This document shows positions 41,661-49,877 of a stretch of 64,000 nucleotides of DNA, piece by piece. Position numbers and translations under genes: made by a program. The stretch comes from DATLOJ01 sp035536315. GTDB lineage: Bacteria; Actinomycetota; CADDZG01; JAHWKV01. Position 1 is the first letter of the stretch; each line of letters begins with the position of its first letter. The notes beneath the pieces are model-generated. The model saw nothing but the letters and a program-made list of their open reading frames with translations, ran no database searches and was not told the DNA's origin. The DNA is taken from assembly GCA_035536315.1 (NCBI GenBank), contig DATLOJ010000157.1:1-64000 (forward strand). Direction: 5' to 3'.

Positions 41661-42809
41661 GTGAGGTTTCTTACTGCTGGGGAGTCGCATGGGCCTGCGC
41701 TTTCTTTGATTGTTGAGGGGCTTCCTTCGGGATTGGCGCTTTCTAGGGAGTTCATAGGGCGGGAGCTTGCTCGTCGGCGGCTCGGGTTTGGCAGGGGGCC
41801 TCGCATGAAGATCGAGGCCGACGAGCTCGAGATTCTGAGTGGGGTGCGGTTCGGCAGAACTCTGGGGAGCCCGGTGTCCATGTTGATTCGCAATTCAGAG
41901 TGGGCAAAATGGGAACGGGTCATGTCCGCGGAAGGTAAGCCTGCTGGAAACCCGCTCACCGAGCCGCGGCCTGGACACGCCGACCTTGCAGGGATGTTGA
42001 AGTACGACTTCGACGACGCACGCAACGTGCTCGAACGGGCAAGTGCTCGAGAAACCGCGGCCAGAACTGCAGCGGGGGCTACGGCCAAGACACTGCTTGG
42101 GGAGCTCGGGGTTCAGGTTGTCTCTCACGTGGTGGCCATCGGCCCGGTCGCGTCGGACTCGGATCGCAGACCCTCCCCGGACGATTTGGATGCCGTCGAC
42201 TCGAGCCCTGTCCGGTGTTTCGATCCAGCGGTTGAGGGGGCGATGATCGCCGAGATCGAAAAGTGCTTCGAGGAGGGCGATTCGCTTGGAGGAGTGTTCG
42301 AGGTGATCGCTTACGGCGTCCCTTCCGGCCTCGGTTCATACGTTCACTACGACCGCAAACTCGATGGCGTGCTCGGGGGAGCCTTCATGTCCATTCCAGG
42401 GATCAAGGCGGTCGCGATTGGTGACGGCCTGAAGGTCGCCAGACAGCGCGGAACTCAAGCGCATGACGAGATCTATCTCGAGGACGGCCGGTTCGTTAGG
42501 AAGACCGATCATGCCGGGGGTCTCGAAGGAGGCGTGACCATCGGCGGATCGGTTCGCGTGCGGGCTTCGATGAAGCCCCTGTCCACGTTGAAGCAACCTC
42601 TGAAGACCGTAGACACTCGGACCGGAAAACCGGCCGAGGCTTTCAGGGAGAGGACCGACGTCTGCTCTGTGCCAGCCGCCGCGGTCGTAGGGGAAGCGAT
42701 GATGGCATGGGTCCTGGCTGATGCAGCAGCCGACAAGTTCGGCGGGGACACGGTCGGGGACATGAAGGCGGCGCTTTCGACCTTTTTGCGGCGCACCCAT
42801 CGCGGGTGA
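41661..42809 (+). CDS. aroC: Chorismate synthase
   Basis: FMN-dependent last enzyme of the shikimate pathway (382 aa). Signatures are GESHGPALSLIVEGLPSG, RPGHADLAG, DDARNVLERASARET and RKTDHAGGLEGG. GTG 41661 gives the usual N-terminus (RFLTAGESHG) and is preceded by a GGGG run; the frame extends 15 codons upstream without support. The first ~45 codons are richer in T-ending codons than the rest of the gene. Coupled to aroK (GTGA). Confidence 0.95.
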   Translation: MRFLTAGESHGPALSLIVEGLPSGLALSREFIGRELARRRLGFGRGPRMKIEADELEILSGVRFGRTLGSPVSMLIRNSEWAKWERVMSAEGKPAGNPLTEPRPGHADLAGMLKYDFDDARNVLERASARETAARTAAGATAKTLLGELGVQVVSHVVAIGPVASDSDRRPSPDDLDAVDSSPVRCFDPAVEGAMIAEIEKCFEEGDSLGGVFEVIAYGVPSGLGSYVHYDRKLDGVLGGAFMSIPGIKAVAIGDGLKVARQRGTQAHDEIYLEDGRFVRKTDHAGGLEGGVTIGGSVRVRASMKPLSTLKQPLKTVDTRTGKPAEAFRERTDVCSVPAAAVVGEAMMAWVLADAAADKFGGDTVGDMKAALSTFLRRTHRG

Positions 42810-43324
42810 AGATAGCTCCGGCCGGTACCGTCGCTCTCATCGGGCCCATGGGTGCGGGCAAGAGCGAAGTTGGGGCCCTGCTCGCCCGAATGAGCCATAG
42901 ACCGTTCATCGATACCGATCGTGCCGTTGAAGCGGCGGCTGGGATGTCGATCGCACAGATATTCCAGAGCAGGGGGGAGAAAGAATTCAGGCGAATCGAA
43001 GAAGAGGTCGTCAAAGAGTCTGCTTTGCGAAAGGGGGCGGTCATAGCCTGTGGAGGCGGCGCCGTTGAATCAGCTTCGGCGATGTCCGCCCTCGCCAGGA
43101 GCGGAGCGATCGTTTACCTGCGTATAGATGCAACCAGCGCTGCGGCTCGCCTTGGCTCCGGGGAAGGACGACCCTTGCTCGGAGGTGGCGAAGTCGAACA
43201 AAAGCTCACGAAGCTCATTCAGGAAAGGTCGGGGCGTTATGAGGAGCTTGCCGATCTGACGGTGGATGCGAACGGCCCACCACAACAGGTCGCCGAGTCG
43301 ATCACCGAAGGGCTCGCCCTATGA
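42806..43324 (+). CDS. aroK: Shikimate kinase
   Basis: P-loop kinase (172 aa) phosphorylating shikimate. Walker A GPMGAGKS (13-20), the shikimate-binding FIDTDRAVE and ACGGGAVE motifs, and the REF-like EKEFRRIEEE are visible. GTG 42806 overlaps the aroC stop and the stop overlaps aroB. Confidence 0.95.
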   Translation: MKIAPAGTVALIGPMGAGKSEVGALLARMSHRPFIDTDRAVEAAAGMSIAQIFQSRGEKEFRRIEEEVVKESALRKGAVIACGGGAVESASAMSALARSGAIVYLRIDATSAAARLGSGEGRPLLGGGEVEQKLTKLIQERSGRYEELADLTVDANGPPQQVAESITEGLAL

Positions 43325-44388
43325 AGGCTCATCGAGTTGAGCTGGGCGCCGACTCATATCAGGTCGTGGTTGGTACCGACATCCTTGACGCAATTCCGGA
43401 GATTCTTCCTTCCGGCCCTATAAACAGGATCGCGATTGTCGAGGACGCCGGAGTACCGGAGCCGGCAAGAGACGCGCTCGAGAACGTGATGGGCGAGATC
43501 GCCGAGGTGCGCAGGATTGCCGTGCCGGGTGGAGAGCAAGTCAAGTCGCTGGCCTCGGTTGAGAAGGTTCTCGAGATGCTCGCCCAATGGCCTCTCAGAA
43601 GGTCGGATCTGGTTGTTGGTTTTGGGGGAGGGGCCACTACCGACCTTGCGGGATTCGTTGCTTCCGTTTACCAGCGGGGAGTGAAGGTCTGCCACGTGCC
43701 GACCACTCTTCTGGGACAGGTGGATGCAGCGATCGGCGGCAAGACAGCAGTGAACCTTGCGGGCAAGAATATGACAGGTACTTTTCACCAGCCGTGCCTG
43801 GTGATTTGCGACGTGGCAACAACTCGTTCGCTTTCTGAAGACCACCTGCGCTCGGGTCTTGCTGAGGTGATCAAGTACGGGCTGTGTTTCGACTCCGCTT
43901 TGCTCAGTCTTCTCCGCGACGACGCTTTGAACGCGTTCCAAAAGGATCCGGAGGCGATGGTGTCCGCTTGCGTTCGTATAAAGGCCGAGATAGTGGCGAT
44001 CGACACGTTCGATAAATCTGTTCGCCGGCATCTCAACTACGGACACACCCTTGGTCATGCACTGGAACTGGCAACCGGTTTCGAGGAGCTAATGCACGGT
44101 GAGGCCATCTCGATAGGAATGACGTTTGCCGCGGAGATGTCCCTGGGCATGGGTCTGTTGAGCGACGAGGAAGTGAATCTTCACCGGCAGATCATTTCGG
44201 GAGCAGGGCTTCCGGTTTCGACGAACGTTACCCCCGAAACGGTCATACCCCTTCTCACCAGGGACAAGAAATTTCGTGACGACCAGGCGTGGGTGTTGCT
44301 GGAAGGTTTGCAGCGTCCTTTCGTCAAGATAGGCGTACCCCAGGACGCTGTGCTTGCGGCTTATGCGAAGGTCTCGCATGATGGGTGA
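43321..44388 (+). CDS. aroB: 3-dehydroquinate synthase
   Basis: NAD- and metal-dependent synthase (355 aa), second step of the shikimate pathway. GGGATTDLAGFVASVYQRG, TTLLGQVDAAIGGKTAVN and the metal-binding NYGHTLGHALE with the later HGEAISIGM are intact. ATG 43321 overlaps aroK (ATGA). aroQ follows six bases after the stop. Confidence 0.96.
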   Translation: MKAHRVELGADSYQVVVGTDILDAIPEILPSGPINRIAIVEDAGVPEPARDALENVMGEIAEVRRIAVPGGEQVKSLASVEKVLEMLAQWPLRRSDLVVGFGGGATTDLAGFVASVYQRGVKVCHVPTTLLGQVDAAIGGKTAVNLAGKNMTGTFHQPCLVICDVATTRSLSEDHLRSGLAEVIKYGLCFDSALLSLLRDDALNAFQKDPEAMVSACVRIKAEIVAIDTFDKSVRRHLNYGHTLGHALELATGFEELMHGEAISIGMTFAAEMSLGMGLLSDEEVNLHRQIISGAGLPVSTNVTPETVIPLLTRDKKFRDDQAWVLLEGLQRPFVKIGVPQDAVLAAYAKVSHDG

Positions 44389-44394
44389 CCTGCA

Positions 44395-44838
44395 ATGACA
44401 AAGATATTTGTGATCAACGGACCCAACCTCAACCTTCTAGGCGATCGGGAGCCGGAGGTTTATGGAACCACGACCCTCAAGGAAATCGAGCAGCTGTGCC
44501 GGGACGTTGCCAGGGAGGCGGGGGCCGAGGTCGACTTCAGGCAAACCAACGACGAAGGAACCTTCATCGACTGGCTTCACGAAGCGCGGCAGTCTGCGGA
44601 TGCCGTTGTACTTAACCCCGCCGCCTTTACGCATCACTCGTATGCTGTTGCGGAAGCAGTTTCGGCCCTCGACGTTCCAGTGGTCGAGGTTCACTTGTCC
44701 AACATTTACTCGCGTGAGGAGTGGCGAAGAAGGTCCGTCGTCTCTCCCGTAGCAACGGCGGTTGTGGCCGGCCTTGGTGCACGCGGGTATACGGTGGCCG
44801 TCGCGGCCGCGTGTGAGCTGGCTGAAGGAAAGGGTTAA
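44395..44838 (+). CDS. aroQ: 3-dehydroquinate dehydratase, type II
   Basis: Type II dehydroquinase (147 aa), a dodecameric flavodoxin-like enzyme. NGPNLNLLG, the catalytic tyrosine in EPEVYG, NPAAFTHHSYA and VHLSNIYSREEWRR are present. With aroB, aroK and aroC it forms a four-gene shikimate operon; aroE lies about 10 kb upstream beyond the pilus block. Confidence 0.95.
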   Translation: MTKIFVINGPNLNLLGDREPEVYGTTTLKEIEQLCRDVAREAGAEVDFRQTNDEGTFIDWLHEARQSADAVVLNPAAFTHHSYAVAEAVSALDVPVVEVHLSNIYSREEWRRRSVVSPVATAVVAGLGARGYTVAVAAACELAEGKG

Positions 44839-44842
44839 CCAC

Positions 44843-45946
44843 ATGGATTACCAGGCAAGGCTCGAATGGCTTTCGAAAAAGCTCGCGGAACAAGAGGCGG
44901 ACGGCATGATCGTTGGGGGATTCACCTCTATCGAGCGGTCTCGCATTCCGAACGTTGAATACCTTTGCGGCTTTACGGGTTCTGAAGGAACCGTTATTGC
45001 CGGACCGCAGGGAGCTTTCCTAATAACCGACGGCCGTTACACGATCCAGGCTGCCAACGAGGTAAAGGGTGCAGAGGTTCGCATCTTCGAGACGTCCGCC
45101 GACCGGCCGGAGCTACTCCAGAGATCGGCAAGCGATGCTGGGATAACCAGGGCGGCATTTGAGTCGGGCATCGTTTCGGTCGATGGCCTGAATGATTTGA
45201 AGGGTTACCTACCCGAGGTCGAGCTCGTGCCCGTCAAGGATGTTGTCGAAGAACTGAGGCAGGTCAAGCAGCCGGAAGAGATCGAATTGATCAGGGAAGC
45301 CGCAAAGATGGCGGACGCTGCCTTCGAGTGGATCGTCGGAAAAGTCGAGGTTGGAAAGACAGAACGCGATTTGGCCCTTGATCTCGAGATGTACATCCGG
45401 CGCAACGGAGCCGAAGCGGTTTCCTTCGATTCGATTGTGGCTGCTGCAGAGCGAAGCGCGCTGCCGCACGCCGACCCAACCAACCGCGAGGTCGAGAAGG
45501 GGCACTTTCTTCTATTGGACTTCGGTTGCCTCTTCAAGGGCTACTGCTCTGACCTAACGAGAACTGTCGCTGTGGGTCCTGTGGACGACAGACATCACCA
45601 GGTGTACGAAGCGGTGCTTGCCTCGAACGAGGCGGGAATAGCCGCAGTGAAGCCGGGGGCCGGCGGTCACGATGTCGACGCGGCTGCCAGAGGTGTCCTT
45701 GAAGAGGCAGGCTTCGGCGATGCCTTCGCGCACGGACTCGGGCATGCCGTAGGCCTCGAGGTGCACGAGTCGCCTCGCCTTACTCGTGGATCTGAGGACG
45801 TCCTTATCGCCGGCAACGTCGTCACGATCGAACCCGGTGCCTACTTCGAGGGCTGGGGCGGTGTCCGGATCGAGGACCTGGTTCTTGTCACGCAGAATGG
45901 AGCAGATGTACTCAGCTCCGCGCCCAAAGACCTCATCCAGCTCTAA
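44843..45946 (+). CDS. Xaa-Pro aminopeptidase / proline dipeptidase (M24)
   Basis: M24 metallopeptidase (367 aa) that cleaves before or after proline. After the N-terminal creatinase-like domain, the pita-bread domain has the metal ligands in LLDFGCLFKGYCSDLTRT (two Asp), HGLGHAVGLEVHE (His), IEPGAY (Glu) and the final Glu in RIEDLVLV. ATG 44843 has AAGGAAAGGG eight bases upstream. PepP and PepQ cannot be told apart confidently; the position before efp matches mycobacterial pepQ. Confidence 0.92.
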   Translation: MDYQARLEWLSKKLAEQEADGMIVGGFTSIERSRIPNVEYLCGFTGSEGTVIAGPQGAFLITDGRYTIQAANEVKGAEVRIFETSADRPELLQRSASDAGITRAAFESGIVSVDGLNDLKGYLPEVELVPVKDVVEELRQVKQPEEIELIREAAKMADAAFEWIVGKVEVGKTERDLALDLEMYIRRNGAEAVSFDSIVAAAERSALPHADPTNREVEKGHFLLLDFGCLFKGYCSDLTRTVAVGPVDDRHHQVYEAVLASNEAGIAAVKPGAGGHDVDAAARGVLEEAGFGDAFAHGLGHAVGLEVHESPRLTRGSEDVLIAGNVVTIEPGAYFEGWGGVRIEDLVLVTQNGADVLSSAPKDLIQL

Positions 45947-45958
45947 CCGGAAATCGAC

Positions 45959-46519
45959 GTGATCTCGACCAACGACATGCGGCCAGGAATGACGCTAGAT
46001 CTGAACGGCGACTTGTTCACCATCGTTCATTACCAGCACCACAAACCCGGTAAGGGCGGCGCGATGGTGCGCACGAAGTTGAAAAACGTCAAGACGGGGG
46101 CGGTGATCGACCGCACCTTCCGGGCCGACGAGAAGCTGGAGCTGGCCCACCTCGATAAGAGATCGATGCAGTACCTGTACGCAGACGACTCAGGTTTTGT
46201 CTTCATGGACAACGAGACGTACGAGCAGATTCACATCGACCGAGACTTTGTGGCAGAGGCGGCAGGTTTTATCAAAGAAGGTATGTCCGTCCAGATCCCC
46301 ATGTATCAATCGAGCCCGATTGGGATCGATCTCCCGGTTACCGTCGATCTGGTGGTCACCCAGACCGAGCCCGGCCTCCAAGGAGACCGGAGCACCGCAG
46401 GAACAAAGCCCGCGACGGTCGAAACAGGCGCTACGGTTCAGGTCCCGATCTTCGTAACAACCGGAGAAACCATCAGGATCGACACAAGGACGGGCAGCTA
46501 CGTAACGCGGGTCCGGTAG
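45959..46519 (+). CDS. efp: Elongation factor P
   Basis: EF-P (186 aa) relieves ribosome stalling at polyproline. The three beta-barrel domains are of normal length. The tip loop HHKPGKGGA carries the lysine that is modified in some bacteria; no modification genes are nearby. The C-terminal domain has the TRTGSYVTRV end. GTG 45959; the stop TAG shares one base with the nusB GTG. Confidence 0.95.
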   Translation: MISTNDMRPGMTLDLNGDLFTIVHYQHHKPGKGGAMVRTKLKNVKTGAVIDRTFRADEKLELAHLDKRSMQYLYADDSGFVFMDNETYEQIHIDRDFVAEAAGFIKEGMSVQIPMYQSSPIGIDLPVTVDLVVTQTEPGLQGDRSTAGTKPATVETGATVQVPIFVTTGETIRIDTRTGSYVTRVR

Positions 46520-46923
46520 TGGCAAAGCGGCGGGGGTCTCGCAAGCTCGCGCTGGACGTCCTCTACGAAAGTGAAATTTCGGGAATTCCTTCCACCGATA
46601 TTCTTGCCAGGTACGCGGGTAACCCCGCTTACGAGTACGCAGCCTTGCTGGTAAGCGGGGTGGAAGAGAACAAGGAGAGAATTGACGAAATCATCACCGA
46701 GAATGCAAAGGACTGGGCCCTTGACCGAATGCCCCCGATCGACTTGAACCTCCTTCGCATCTCGATATTCGAGCTTTTATTTTGTTCCGACATTCCCCCG
46801 GCAGTCGCTATGAACGAGGCGGTGGAGCTTGCCGGCATCTACTCGACGGATGACTCTGGCAGGTTCATCAACGGGGTTCTCGCTGAGATCGATCGACAGA
46901 GCGGGAAAGATCGAGCCGTTTGA
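46519..46923 (+). CDS. nusB: Transcription antitermination factor NusB
   Basis: RNA-binding antitermination factor (134 aa) acting with NusE/S10 on rRNA operons. KRRGSRKLALDVLYESE at the N-terminus and SGRFINGVLAEI near the C-terminus are diagnostic. GTG 46519 overlaps the efp stop by one base. Last gene before the pyrimidine operon promoter. Confidence 0.93.
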   Translation: MAKRRGSRKLALDVLYESEISGIPSTDILARYAGNPAYEYAALLVSGVEENKERIDEIITENAKDWALDRMPPIDLNLLRISIFELLFCSDIPPAVAMNEAVELAGIYSTDDSGRFINGVLAEIDRQSGKDRAV

Positions 46924-46930
46924 TTCAAAT

Positions 46931-46950
46931 CCCGCGTAATTTCTTGCGGG
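46931..46950. repeat. Inverted repeat CCCGC...GCGGG after nusB
   Basis: CCCGC (46931-46935) and GCGGG (46946-46950) are complementary with a 10-base spacer, just after nusB and overlapping the -35 of the pyr promoter. It may help end nusB transcription or act as an operator; no T-run follows. Confidence 0.4.
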
Positions 46951-46972
46951 TGAATAGCAGGGCTGTTACAGT
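46944..46972 (+). promoter_or_regulatory. Promoter of the pyrimidine operon
   Basis: TTGCGG (46944-46949) and TACAGT (46967-46972) are separated by 17 bases. Transcription would begin near 46979, about 22 bases before the PyrR-binding hairpin, which fits a regulated leader. Confidence 0.6.
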
Positions 46973-47000
46973 GAAACCGCTTCCCCTCAACCTTTAATTC

Positions 47001-47018
47001 CTGGTCCAGAGAGGCCAG
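47001..47018 (+). promoter_or_regulatory. PyrR-binding RNA hairpin (anti-antiterminator type binding loop)
   Basis: CTGG (47001-47004) pairs with CCAG (47015-47018) around the loop TCCAGAGAGG. The core GGTCCAGAGAGGCC (47003-47016) matches the PyrR-binding consensus ARUCCNGNGAGGYU, the outer A-U pair being replaced by G-C. It ends directly at the leader Shine-Dalgarno AAAGGAG (47019-47025), so bound PyrR would be expected to block leader translation, as described for the mycobacterial pyr operon. Confidence 0.85.
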
Positions 47019-47033
47019 AAAGGAGAGCTTCAC

Positions 47034-47096
47034 ATGGGATTGAACGTTGCCGCACCCCGAAGGTGCGGCTTTTTCTTTGCTTGCGATCTGTCTTGA
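47034..47096 (+). CDS. Pyr operon leader peptide (20 aa)
   Basis: ATG 47034 with AGGAG (47021-47025) eight bases upstream opens a 20-codon frame that ends at TGA 47094-47096. The peptide is [20 protein letters not shown]. The intrinsic terminator stem lies within this frame, and the stop overlaps the pyrR TTG start as TTGA. pyrR itself has no Shine-Dalgarno, so leader translation probably feeds pyrR translation and also opens the terminator. Confidence 0.7.
   Translation: MGLNVAAPRRCGFFFACDLS
47049..47078 (+). terminator. Intrinsic terminator (attenuator) in the pyr leader
   Basis: GCCGCACC (47049-47056) and GGTGCGGC (47062-47069) form a perfect eight-base stem with loop CCGAA, followed by TTTTTCTTT. 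It lies between the promoter and pyrR, so it must act as an attenuator. A ribosome on the leader frame would cover and melt the stem. Confidence 0.88.
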
Positions 47097-47641
47097 ACCA
47101 ACATAGCGATACCGCCAAAGCTGTTCTCGAGGCCCCCGATATCGCCAGGGCCCTCAAGCGGATTGCTCACGAAATTCTCGAACGAAACAAGGGGTCGGAA
47201 GGCCTCGCCCTGGTGGGAATTCACAAAAGGGGAGTTCCCCTCGCGGAGCGACTCGGAAGAGAGATCGAGAGAATCGAGGGCAAGCCGGCCCTTGTCGGCG
47301 CTCTGGACGTCTCGTTCTACCGGGACGACGTGGGGATCAGGCGGCCACAGGAGGTCGAGACGACGTCGTTCGGCTTCGACATCACAAACATGACAGTTGT
47401 CCTTGTCGACGACGTTCTCTACACGGGAAGAACCGTCAGGGCTGCCATCGACGCTCTGGTCGATTTCGGGCGTCCAAAGGCCGTTCAGCTGGCGGTGTTG
47501 GTCGATCGAGGCCATCGCGAGCTGCCGATCCGGCCCGACTTCGTCGGCAAGAACCTTCCCACCTCTTCAGAAGAGGACGTAAAAGTATTGCTCGAGGAGA
47601 CAGACGGCAGTGATGCCGTTCTCATAGGGGTGTCCCAATGA
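47093..47641 (+). CDS. pyrR: PyrR, pyr operon regulator / uracil phosphoribosyltransferase
   Basis: RNA-binding attenuation protein (182 aa) with a PRPP-binding motif [13 protein letters not shown] and the basic [10 protein letters not shown] segment; UMP favours its binding to the leader hairpin. TTG 47093 fits the family's N-terminus and forms a TTGA overlap with the leader frame; the open frame further 5' (from 47063) is the terminator region in another phase. It starts the pyrR-B-C-carA-carB-K-D-F-E operon. Confidence 0.94.
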   Translation: MNQHSDTAKAVLEAPDIARALKRIAHEILERNKGSEGLALVGIHKRGVPLAERLGREIERIEGKPALVGALDVSFYRDDVGIRRPQEVETTSFGFDITNMTVVLVDDVLYTGRTVRAAIDALVDFGRPKAVQLAVLVDRGHRELPIRPDFVGKNLPTSSEEDVKVLLEETDGSDAVLIGVSQ

Positions 47642-48567
47642 TCAAACATCTACTGTCGATTGATCAGCTTTCCGTCGCGCAAATCGAAGAAGTCCTGAGG
47701 ATCGCCGAGTCCTTCAGAGAAGTGGGCACCAGGAGGATCAAGAAAGTCCCCACGCTCAGGGGGCGAACGGTTTGCAACTTGTTCTTCGAGCCTTCGACGC
47801 GAACTCGTATCTCTTTCGAGATAGCAGCAAAGAGGTTGTCGGCAGATGTCATCAATTTCACCGCAGACTCCCGGACCTCAGTATCCAAGGGAGAGTCTTT
47901 CAAGGACACTGCTCTCACGCTGCAAGCCATGGGAATGGACGCGATCGTCATTCGGCACTCTTCATCCGGTGCCCCTCAAAGACTTTCGAAATGGGTGGCA
48001 GCCAGTGTGATCAATGCGGGAGACGGAGCTCACGAGCATCCAACCCAGGCGCTTTTGGACCTTTACTCCATTAGAGAGCGCTTCCCCAGCTTCGAGGGTC
48101 TCAGGATTGCAATCGTTGGGGATGTCCTGCACTCACGGGTGGCTCGCTCGAACATAAAGGCATTCACTAAGATGGGGGCCCAGGTCACCGTTGTTGGCCC
48201 GCCCACCCTTATCCCCGCTTCCGCCGAGAGTTGGGGAGCCGATGTTTCATGGTCGCTCGACGAGGTCCTTCCCAAGCTCGACGTCGTTTATCTGCTGAGG
48301 GTGCAAAAAGAACGGCAAAACGAGCAACTGTTTCCAACCATTAGAGAGTACGCGTCGGTGTGGGGGATGGACCGCAGAAGGGCTGAGCAACTGAAGCCAG
48401 AGGCTCTGATCATGCATCCCGGTCCAATCAACCGGGGAGTCGAGATCGGCTCGGACCTGGCCGACCTGTCCAGATCGATCATCACCGACCAGGTCACCAA
48501 CGGGATCGCAGTGCGCATGTCTTTGCTCTATCTGATGCTCGGCGAGGGTTCGGAGGAGGGCTCATGA
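47638..48567 (+). CDS. pyrB: Aspartate carbamoyltransferase catalytic subunit
   Basis: Catalytic subunit (309 aa) making carbamoyl-aspartate. Carbamoyl-phosphate motif [12 protein letters not shown], the active-site loop [16 protein letters not shown] and the aspartate-binding [10 protein letters not shown] are present. No pyrI is adjacent. ATG 47638 overlaps pyrR, and the stop overlaps pyrC (both ATGA). Confidence 0.97.
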   Translation: MIKHLLSIDQLSVAQIEEVLRIAESFREVGTRRIKKVPTLRGRTVCNLFFEPSTRTRISFEIAAKRLSADVINFTADSRTSVSKGESFKDTALTLQAMGMDAIVIRHSSSGAPQRLSKWVAASVINAGDGAHEHPTQALLDLYSIRERFPSFEGLRIAIVGDVLHSRVARSNIKAFTKMGAQVTVVGPPTLIPASAESWGADVSWSLDEVLPKLDVVYLLRVQKERQNEQLFPTIREYASVWGMDRRRAEQLKPEALIMHPGPINRGVEIGSDLADLSRSIITDQVTNGIAVRMSLLYLMLGEGSEEGS

Positions 48568-49877
48568 AGCTTCTGGTCAAGGGAGGGCTCGTTGTGGATC
48601 CGGCCTCCAATACTGAGACGACGGCCGACATCCTTGTTGAAGATGGTCGGATCGCCGAGGTTGGGATCGATTTGTCCGCAAAAGGAGCCACGGTTATCGA
48701 CGCCGACGGGGCGGTAGTTGCGCCTGGATTTGTCGATCTGCACGTCCATCTGAGAGAGCCCGGCAGGGAAGACGAAGAGACGATCGAAACGGGTTCGCGA
48801 GCAGCAGCCGCCGGAGGGTTCACCTGCATAGTTGCCATGCCAAACACCGATCCCGTTTGCGACAACGCCTCCGTGGCCGAGAAGGTGGCATCCCGCGGAC
48901 GAATGGTCGGGCTGACGGATGTGATTCCGGCAGGGTCGCTGACCAAGGACCTCGAAGGCAAGCACATGAGCCCAATTGCAGAGATGGTTCGGTCGAGCGC
49001 GCGAGTGCGGATGTTCACCGACGACGGCAAGGGTGTCGCAGACTCACGCCTGCTCAGAAGGGCTATGGAATATATCCGTGGCTTCGACGGTGTTTGCGCC
49101 GAACACTGCGAAGACGCATCCCTCTCGGAGGGTGGGCAGATGAACGAAGGCGAGTTTTCGGATCTTTTGGGCCTCAAAGGCATTCCTGCTGAGGCGGAGG
49201 AGGTAGCGCTGTCTCGTGACCTTGCCCTTGCTAGGCTCACCGGAGTCAGGTTCCACGCGTTGCACGTGTCCACGGCAGGATCGGTCGAGCTGATACGGGC
49301 GGCAAAAAAAGCGGGAGTTCGAGTGACCGCAGAAGCGGCCCCTCACCACATAGGCCTGACCGATTCCGAGCTGCTGTCGTTCGATCCGGTGTTCAAGGTG
49401 AACCCCCCCCTGAGATCTCAAGCAGACGTTGAGGCGGTCAAGGCCGGTCTTGCCGATGGAACCATCGACGCAATTGCAACCGATCACGCGCCGCATTCAC
49501 CAGAAGAGAAGGAGGCCGAGTTCGAGCTTGCTCCCTCGGGAATGCTCGGCCTGGAGACGGCGCTTGCGGTTGCAATCACAGAGCTCGTGAAGCCGGGCGT
49601 GATTCCGCTGAGAAAGCTGGTCGAGTTGATGTCGGTTGCTCCGGCGCGAATTATCGACTCGCCGGAGCAGGGGGGTCCGATTGCAGCCGGGAGCGCGGCG
49701 AACCTCGTGGTGTTCGACCCCACCGCCGAGTGGACGGTCGAGCCAGAACAGATGCGCTCAATGTCTCGAAACACCCCATGGGCAGGCAGGACCCTTACCG
49801 GAAGGATCATTGCGACCATCTACAAAGGAGCGGTCACGTTCGAATCCGGCAAGGTGTTGGAAGAGGTGGTCTCTTGA
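48564..49877 (+). CDS. pyrC: Dihydroorotase
   Basis: Type I amidohydrolase (437 aa) closing carbamoyl-aspartate to dihydroorotate. Metal ligands appear in DLHVHLREPG, EHCED, HVSTA and ATDHAPHS, with the conserved MPNTDP loop. ATG 48564 overlaps pyrB; the stop overlaps the carA TTG. Confidence 0.96.
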   Translation: MKLLVKGGLVVDPASNTETTADILVEDGRIAEVGIDLSAKGATVIDADGAVVAPGFVDLHVHLREPGREDEETIETGSRAAAAGGFTCIVAMPNTDPVCDNASVAEKVASRGRMVGLTDVIPAGSLTKDLEGKHMSPIAEMVRSSARVRMFTDDGKGVADSRLLRRAMEYIRGFDGVCAEHCEDASLSEGGQMNEGEFSDLLGLKGIPAEAEEVALSRDLALARLTGVRFHALHVSTAGSVELIRAAKKAGVRVTAEAAPHHIGLTDSELLSFDPVFKVNPPLRSQADVEAVKAGLADGTIDAIATDHAPHSPEEKEAEFELAPSGMLGLETALAVAITELVKPGVIPLRKLVELMSVAPARIIDSPEQGGPIAAGSAANLVVFDPTAEWTVEPEQMRSMSRNTPWAGRTLTGRIIATIYKGAVTFESGKVLEEVVS

